From Clostridiaceae bacterium (GTDB taxonomy: Bacteria; Bacillota; Clostridia; Oscillospirales; Butyricicoccaceae), in NCBI GenBank assembly GCA_018383195.1, contig JAGZOP010000043.1, positions 1 to 17,602 on the forward strand: a DNA stretch of 17,602 nucleotides. Direction: 5' to 3'. The position numbers and the translations under genes were made by a program. Each line of letters opens with the position of its first letter. Positions within the stretch are counted from its first letter, which is position 1. This document shows, piece after piece, positions 14,378-17,602 of this stretch. Under the pieces are notes generated by a model. That model was not told the origin of the DNA. It saw only the letters and a list, made by a program, of their open reading frames with translations, and ran no database searches.

Positions 14378-15091
14378 TTATCGTTCCGTATGGCCCAGCG
14401 TGGGCCGTTTCCGTTCCCCCTCCAGCGAGGAACGGTCTATAATTTCCTTGAAAGCTGACATCTGCTCCCGGATGGACAGCTTGGGCATGGAGAAAACGCG
14501 GTGCTCGTCGGGAATGTCATCCCGGCCCGTGTAGTGCTCTATAAAGCTGCTGCGGTTGTCGGCCACATATCCACCGGGGGCATAGTGGCCGCCGTCATTG
14601 ATCCGCACATCCCGCCCGTATGCCTCATAGTCGATATAATCAATGAGGTGTTCCGGGACTTCCACACCGCCGAACTCCAGCACATACATACGGCCCAGCT
14701 CCTCGTCACTACGGACACCGGAATAGAACTCAAAGCAATCCAGATTTTGCGTGAGGTTGATTAAGTCTTTTACGCTACCTGTGTATTCGCCAGCGTCTAT
14801 GACCGCCTCAAACTTTTCTATATCGCTCTGATCCATTTCCGACAGCAGCGCGGCCAGATAGTTGAGCTCGTCAATGCTTTCATATTCGCCCAAGTGCTCA
14901 TGCAGCCCCAGTACATCGCCGTCAAAGCTGGTTATGAAAATCTCCTCATACCGTATGCCGTCCACGCCGATGCGCTTTAAGAGGGACTGTACCTCCTCCG
15001 CCGTGGTGGGAAATTTCAGCGTTTCGCCCACAAGCTGCCCCTCGGCATATTTGCCGAGGTTGGTAATGTAGGCTTCCAGCAGGGCCGCCAT
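14378..15091 (-). CDS. ardA: ArdA-like antirestriction protein
   Basis: The 237-residue protein is very acidic, as expected for ArdA, which mimics B-form DNA and blocks type I restriction enzymes in the recipient. Recognisable parts are the N-terminal LLEAYITNLGKYAEG, the central YESIDELNYLAALLSEM and the C-terminal VPEHLIDYIDYEAYGRDVRI. The last 50 residues carry fewer acidic side chains. The ATG at 15091 follows the stop of the upstream gene by 1 nt. It has no clear Shine-Dalgarno sequence and lies at the edge of the loop of a perfect 10-bp hairpin, so translation probably depends on ribosomes arriving from upstream. Confidence 0.9.
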   Translation of the reverse strand: MAALLEAYITNLGKYAEGQLVGETLKFPTTAEEVQSLLKRIGVDGIRYEEIFITSFDGDVLGLHEHLGEYESIDELNYLAALLSEMDQSDIEKFEAVIDAGEYTGSVKDLINLTQNLDCFEFYSGVRSDEELGRMYVLEFGGVEVPEHLIDYIDYEAYGRDVRINDGGHYAPGGYVADNRSSFIEHYTGRDDIPDEHRVFSMPKLSIREQMSAFKEIIDRSSLEGERKRPTLGHTER

Positions 15092-15107
15092 ATCAGCGGC
15101 GGCCCTG
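15080..15107 (-). promoter_or_regulatory. Hairpin enclosing the ardA start codon
   Basis: CAGGGCCGCC (15080-15089) and GGCGGCCCTG (15098-15107) are perfectly complementary around an 8-nt loop. The loop holds the upstream stop codon and the first bases of the ardA ATG. The stem would occlude initiation unless opened by translating ribosomes. Confidence 0.5.
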
Positions 15108-15434
15108 TCCCTTGACCGTCAAGATGCCCTCCAGCGTGGTTGCCGTGATACCCAGCCGCTGGGCAACAGCAATATCGTTCTTCATAGCCTCGGTGACGGT
15201 ATGGCCGCACACCACCAGCACATGAGAGCGTTTGAGCAGATTACGGGCCATGTCGATCCCGCTTTTATGCTCCTCGGGAATGGCATCATTGAGGAACAGG
15301 GGATGGAACAGCGTGGGGCAGATGGGCGAAAAGCCCGCCTCATACACGCTGCGGCAATACTGCGCCGCCTGTTTTGCGTTTTCGGCATCGCTGCCGCACC
15401 ACGCAGCGGTGATATATGCGAGGGGTCGTTTCAT
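15093..15434 (-). CDS. DUF4406/DUF7768-type nucleoside deoxyribosyltransferase-like protein
   Basis: The 113-residue protein has a Rossmann-like layout as in DUF4406 and nucleoside 2-deoxyribosyltransferases. It starts with strand and loop PLAYITAAWCG, then YCRSVYEAGFSPICPTLFHP, the segment IPEEHKSGIDMARNLLKRS, strand HVLVVCG and ends TLEGILTVKGQGRR. These proteins are frequent ICE cargo; substrate and role are unknown. I choose ATG 15434 because GGAGG stands 8 nt before it; an upstream in-frame start at 15449 lies within that ribosome site. A terminator formed by palindrome copy 9 lies just upstream, and ardA follows after 1 nt. Confidence 0.8.
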   Translation of the reverse strand: MKRPLAYITAAWCGSDAENAKQAAQYCRSVYEAGFSPICPTLFHPLFLNDAIPEEHKSGIDMARNLLKRSHVLVVCGHTVTEAMKNDIAVAQRLGITATTLEGILTVKGQGRR

Positions 15435-15455
15435 TGTTAAAACCTCCATTCAATG

Positions 15456-15486
15456 AAAAAACCTCGGGACAAATTGTCTCGAGGTT
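15456..15486 (-). terminator. Intrinsic terminator built from GGGACA palindrome copy 9
   Basis: On the minus strand AACCTCGAGACAA and TTGTCCCGAGGTT form 13-bp arms with a single mismatch, followed by a T-run. The palindrome core is 15466-15480. The stop codon of the ParB-like gene (15485-15487) overlaps the first arm. The ribosome site of the next gene follows within about 10 nt, so no promoter fits between. Confidence 0.8.
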
Positions 15487-16906
15487 ACAGGCTCTTATCC
15501 GTTTTCTTTTCGGGCTTGCCCAGCTCGGGGGGCTGCTTGGCCTTCCAGTCATCCAGCAGGGCCATGATCTGATCCTTCATCTGACGGGGGGACTTGTCCT
15601 TGCCGAAATACTTTTCCAGTTCCGCGCTATTGATAATCACCTTATCAACCTCCTTCTTTTCTTCCATCAAAATGCCGTCGATCACATCGCCGTTCAGCTT
15701 GCCCTCTTGATCCAGCTTGCGGAGCCGCTGGGCTTGGGATAGGGACGGAGAGGACTGCTGGCCCTCAATGGACACGGCGATATACTTCTGATGTTTGGGC
15801 CGGATAAAGGAAATCTCCACGGCGGGGGTAAATGCCAGCTTTTTTTCGTCCAGCATTTTCTGCAAATCCGGCACCAGCTCGGTCAAGCGGATATACCGCT
15901 GTACCTGTTTGTAGTTCATGCCGTTGCGATCACCCACGATCTGCGTGGAGCGTTTACCCGCCTCCTGTGCGTCCTCACCGGGACGAGCGCCTTGGTGCTT
16001 GATGGCCTCCACCTGCATTTTCAAAGACTGTGCCTTTTCCGTGGGCAAAATCTTTTCGCGGTGGCGCAGGTTGTCATCCGTCATAGCGAGGATGGCCTCG
16101 TCATCGGTCATGTTACGGACAATACAGGGCATATTCACAAACCCGGCCAGCTCGCTTGCCCTCTGGCGGCGGTGGCCCGCGATGATCTCATACCCGCCAT
16201 CCTCGGTGGGGCGCACCAGCGCGGGCTGGTTTACACCACTTGCCCGGACGGACTCCACAAGGCCCTGCATCTCGGCATCGTCACGGACACCAAAGGGATG
16301 GTTTTTGAACGGGCGCAGCTCGGACAGATTGAGGTAGACAATTTCCTCTTTTTCTGCGCGGGTAGCGTCACGGGGCGCGGCGGGCTGCTCCGGCGCGGCA
16401 GGGGCGGGAGCCTCCTGCGGATTGGGTGCAGCATTTTCCGGGGCAGCCTTACTTTGGGACATTTTGTCTCGCGTGGGCGGCTTGGCCTTGTCGGGGGCCG
16501 CCTTGTCAGCCTTTGCCGGGCGGCCCTTGCTGGCCTTGGCCGCTGCTTTGTCCTTCGACTCCGTGGTTTTCTGCTTGGGAGCCTTTTCCTTCGGGGCCTT
16601 GTCCTTTCCGGCCTCCTCACGGGCGGCGGCGAAATCCACCACCTTGCCAGAGGGAGCAGGGGCAGGATCACTCTTGTCCGGGGTGGCAGTCTGCTTGGCC
16701 TCCTTGTCGGGCTTGAGCGGCTCGGGAGCCGCAGGGCTGGGAGCCTCCGGGACGGTGGGCTCCGCCTTTTCTGCGGGAGCTGCCTTTTCAGCCGGGGCGG
16801 GATCTGCCACAACGGGCTCGGCCTTGCCGGGAGCAGGCTGCTCCTGCGCGGGGGCCGTGTCAGTCGTTTCTGCCTCGGGGCCGATATTCTTTTTATCGTC
16901 TGCCAA
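15485..16906 (-). CDS. ParB/Spo0J-like DNA-binding protein with long disordered N-terminus
   Basis: The 473-residue protein has three parts. Residues 1 to about 185 are low-complexity, rich in Ala, Pro, Lys and Glu, and probably disordered. A ParB N-terminal domain follows at about 190-300 with LNLSELRPFKNHPF, the ParB box AGHRRQRASELAG (GHRRQRA at 244-250) and DDNLRHREKILPTEKA. A central helical DNA-binding region with NGMNYKQVQRYIRLTEL and a charged C-terminus end the protein. It may bind a site on the ICE for maintenance or regulation. No parA gene is seen nearby. The start is TTG at 16906, 7 nt after AAAGGAGG; another TTG at 16912 is too close to the ribosome site. Palindrome copy 10 is translated within the disordered part as RDKMSQS. 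Confidence 0.88.
   Translation of the reverse strand: MADDKKNIGPEAETTDTAPAQEQPAPGKAEPVVADPAPAEKAAPAEKAEPTVPEAPSPAAPEPLKPDKEAKQTATPDKSDPAPAPSGKVVDFAAAREEAGKDKAPKEKAPKQKTTESKDKAAAKASKGRPAKADKAAPDKAKPPTRDKMSQSKAAPENAAPNPQEAPAPAAPEQPAAPRDATRAEKEEIVYLNLSELRPFKNHPFGVRDDAEMQGLVESVRASGVNQPALVRPTEDGGYEIIAGHRRQRASELAGFVNMPCIVRNMTDDEAILAMTDDNLRHREKILPTEKAQSLKMQVEAIKHQGARPGEDAQEAGKRSTQIVGDRNGMNYKQVQRYIRLTELVPDLQKMLDEKKLAFTPAVEISFIRPKHQKYIAVSIEGQQSSPSLSQAQRLRKLDQEGKLNGDVIDGILMEEKKEVDKVIINSAELEKYFGKDKSPRQMKDQIMALLDDWKAKQPPELGKPEKKTDKSL
16456..16470. repeat. GGGACA palindrome, copy 10 (inside the ParB-like gene)
   Basis: GGGACATTTTGTCTC has one mismatch. It encodes RDKMSQ on the minus strand, a different reading frame from the copies in DUF4315/NlpC and in the methyltransferases. 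It is the only copy more than about 120 nt from a gene boundary. Confidence 0.75.
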
Positions 16907-16931
16907 TGTCAAACCTCCTTTGTCTTGAAAT

Positions 16932-16956
16932 GAAAAAAGCCAGCCCGATGGCTGGC
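16932..16956 (-). terminator. Intrinsic terminator directly ahead of the ParB-like gene
   Basis: On the minus strand GCCAGCC, loop ATCG, GGCTGGC is followed by TTTTTT. The ribosome site AAAGGAGG of the ParB-like gene begins about 12 nt later. No promoter fits between. Confidence 0.82.
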
Positions 16957-16960
16957 AGCA

Positions 16961-16979
16961 GATAAGGGACTCCTCCTTT
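16961..16979 (-). promoter_or_regulatory. Strong Shine-Dalgarno without a normal start, upstream of the terminator
   Basis: AAAGGAGG (16979-16972) is followed after 8 nt by ATC (16963-16961). The frame from that ATC (ICCQPSGW...) runs without a stop through the terminator into the ParB-like frame. It may mark a leader peptide that couples translation to terminator folding, or a second, near-cognate start adding 19 residues. Confidence 0.4.
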
Positions 16980-16995
16980 CAAGTTGTGGTGTATG

Positions 16996-17028
16996 AAAAC
17001 GCCGCCCATAGTCTCACTCGGGCGGCGT
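16996..17028 (-). terminator. Intrinsic terminator after the TnpW-like gene
   Basis: On the minus strand ACGCCGCCC and GGGCGGCGT form a perfect 9-bp stem around a 12-nt loop, followed by TTTTC. With the terminator at 16932-16956 it makes a tandem pair ahead of the ParB-like gene. The AT-rich stretch 17029-17092 upstream contains a TTGTCA box on the minus strand but no convincing -10. Confidence 0.75.
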
Positions 17029-17092
17029 AATGCTCAATATGAAATTGTTTTAGAATAAATACCTTGCTTGACAACTCGGATTTAATTTTAGA

Positions 17093-17269
17093 TTAGATTT
17101 TTTCGCGGTGGCCTTCGTTCCACATTTTTTCATCGACATCGGCCATCATCAGCTTTAACAGGATGTCCGACATACTTTCACCGTTTTTATCATAACGGGG
17201 CTCCACGATAAAAACGCGATTGCCGATCTCATATCTTTGCGGCTCACCAGCTATATATTCTTTCTCCAT
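17093..17269 (-). CDS. TnpW-like small transposon protein
   Basis: The 58-residue acidic protein (MEKEYIAGEPQRYEIG, then NRVFIVEPRYDKNGESM and DILLKLMMADVDEKMW) resembles the small TnpW proteins annotated in Clostridia transposons and ICEs. The pattern of a mobile-element strand VFIVEPRYDK followed by a helix with an internal Met-rich turn is typical. Function is unknown. I choose the ATG at 17269; AAAGGGGG stands 9-10 nt upstream, and a GTG three codons earlier overlaps that site. An extended -10 promoter is visible at 17303-17311. It is more AT-rich than the transfer genes. Confidence 0.75.
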   Translation of the reverse strand: MEKEYIAGEPQRYEIGNRVFIVEPRYDKNGESMSDILLKLMMADVDEKMWNEGHREKI

Positions 17270-17302
17270 ACTCAACACCCCCTTTCGCTATGGAACAAGG
17301 AA

Positions 17303-17311
17303 ATTATACCA
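17303..17311 (-). promoter_or_regulatory. Extended -10 promoter for the TnpW-like gene
   Basis: On the minus strand TGGTATAAT provides an extended -10 (TGN plus a perfect TATAAT) about 34 nt before the ATG. No good -35 is seen, as is usual for extended -10 promoters. Confidence 0.6.
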
Positions 17312-17356
17312 TGCGAAAAGGGAATTGCGGTATCGAGCTTGTTTTCAAATTTAGTA

Positions 17357-17385
17357 TTGATATGCGGTCTGGCCCCAGCTATAAT
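17357..17385 (+). promoter_or_regulatory. Sigma-A promoter facing right
   Basis: TTGATA (17357-17362), a 17-nt spacer and a perfect TATAAT (17380-17385) are present. It faces away from the transfer genes and stands 161 nt before an intrinsic terminator. Confidence 0.65.
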
Positions 17386-17392
17386 GAATTTC

Positions 17393-17569
17393 AAGAAAAA
17401 CGCCGATGGTTTTGCGGCTTTTGGTGGGGTGTCCCGCGTATTGAACGCTCTATTGGCCCGATTTAGAGGGGTATGTAACCGATCTAACCGGGAGCCCCCT
17501 AAAGGGGCATTGAATAGTCTGGCAACCACACTTTTAACTCTGGCTGCCCCCTACTCGGGGGCACTTTTT
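17393..17569 (+). ncRNA. Predicted small RNA of about 180 nt
   Basis: A consensus promoter (17357-17385) and an intrinsic terminator (17546-17569) delimit a transcript of about 175-180 nt. It includes the hairpin GCCCC, loop CTAAA, GGGGC at 17494-17508. No ribosome site precedes any start codon inside. An open frame from the ATG at 17384 runs to the window edge, but that ATG overlaps the -10 box and would not be in the transcript. An sRNA fits better than a gene, but a short protein product is not excluded. Family is unknown. Confidence 0.4.
17546..17569 (+). terminator. Intrinsic terminator facing right
   Basis: GCCCCC (17546-17551), loop TACTC, GGGGGC (17557-17562), then ACTTTTT. After it the last 33 bases hold an ATG-led frame (MPYFTGSPVNG) that leaves the window and cannot be judged. 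Confidence 0.65.
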
Positions 17570-17602
17570 ATGCCTTATTTCACCGGCTCACCCGTGAACG
17601 GG

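Noticed and set aside
1289..16470. CRISPR array or parS cluster as an explanation of the repeated palindromes
   Set aside because: Spacing is irregular (about 0.4 to 3 kb), with no spacer structure, and the sequence does not resemble the usual parS palindrome.
15791..16933. Plus-strand open frame opposite the ParB-like gene
   Set aside because: Leu/Gly/Arg-rich low-complexity reading of the complement of the disordered region; not a real protein.
17272..17529. Minus-strand frame of 85 codons upstream of the TnpW-like gene
   Set aside because: It spans the TnpW promoter and the predicted small RNA, has no ribosome site and no recognisable domain.
17384..17602. Plus-strand frame open to the window edge
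   Set aside because: Its ATG overlaps the -10 box and no ribosome site is present; a terminator interrupts it. Not listed as a gene, though a protein cannot be excluded.

Overview
The window is an internal part of an integrative and conjugative element (ICE) of the Tn1549/CTn family from a fairly GC-rich Clostridia-type Firmicute, probably a gut Oscillospiraceae or Ruminococcaceae relative. This rests on the gene set and order: a ParB-like protein, ArdA, PcfB/DUF3801, a VirD4 coupling protein, Maff2, a VirB6-like protein of the CD1112 type, PrgI, VirB4, an NlpC/P60 hydrolase of the CD1108 type, DUF4315, DUF4366 (CD1107 type), a cysteine-rich VLP protein, MobC and a MOB-P relaxase. Strong AGGAGG ribosome binding sites and sigma-A type promoters agree with it. 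No integrase, replication initiator, tRNA, rRNA or CRISPR array is visible, so both ends of the element lie outside the window.

Almost everything is read leftward (minus strand). From right to left: 17602-16957 holds a predicted divergent small RNA, a TnpW-like small protein and two terminators. 16906-14330 holds the ParB-like protein, a DUF4406/DUF7768-type protein and ArdA. 14329-3562 is the conjugation machine, with genes that touch or overlap: PcfB, VirD4, Maff2, VirB6-like, two DNA methyltransferases, PrgI, VirB4, NlpC/P60, DUF4315, DUF4366 and cysteine-rich VLP. 3558-3448 is a structured non-coding stretch. 3428-2547 is a mobilisation block (unknown protein, a 59-residue protein, MobC). 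2506-1716 is a lower-GC cargo pair (an XRE regulator divergent from a SLOG-domain protein). 1597-1 holds a small membrane protein and the relaxase, which runs off the left edge.

The working model is standard. Relaxase and MobC process oriT. VirD4 with PcfB brings the nucleoprotein to a VirB4/VirB6/PrgI/Maff2 channel. The NlpC/P60 protein opens peptidoglycan. ArdA and the two methyltransferases probably protect incoming DNA.

Three layers are not explained by that model. (1) A palindrome, GGGACAANTTGTCCC and variants, occurs ten times, nearly always at gene junctions, and is translated in three different reading frames in five proteins. Two copies sit in a longer element of about 108 bp that keeps its hairpins through compensatory base changes. 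(2) Intrinsic terminators lie directly in front of the ribosome binding sites of four genes, leaving no room for a promoter, which suggests attenuation or processive antitermination. (3) The relaxase, PcfB and the MT-A70 methyltransferase appear to start at near-cognate codons (ACG, CTG, ATC) behind strong Shine-Dalgarno sequences. All functional readings of these layers are inference from sequence alone.
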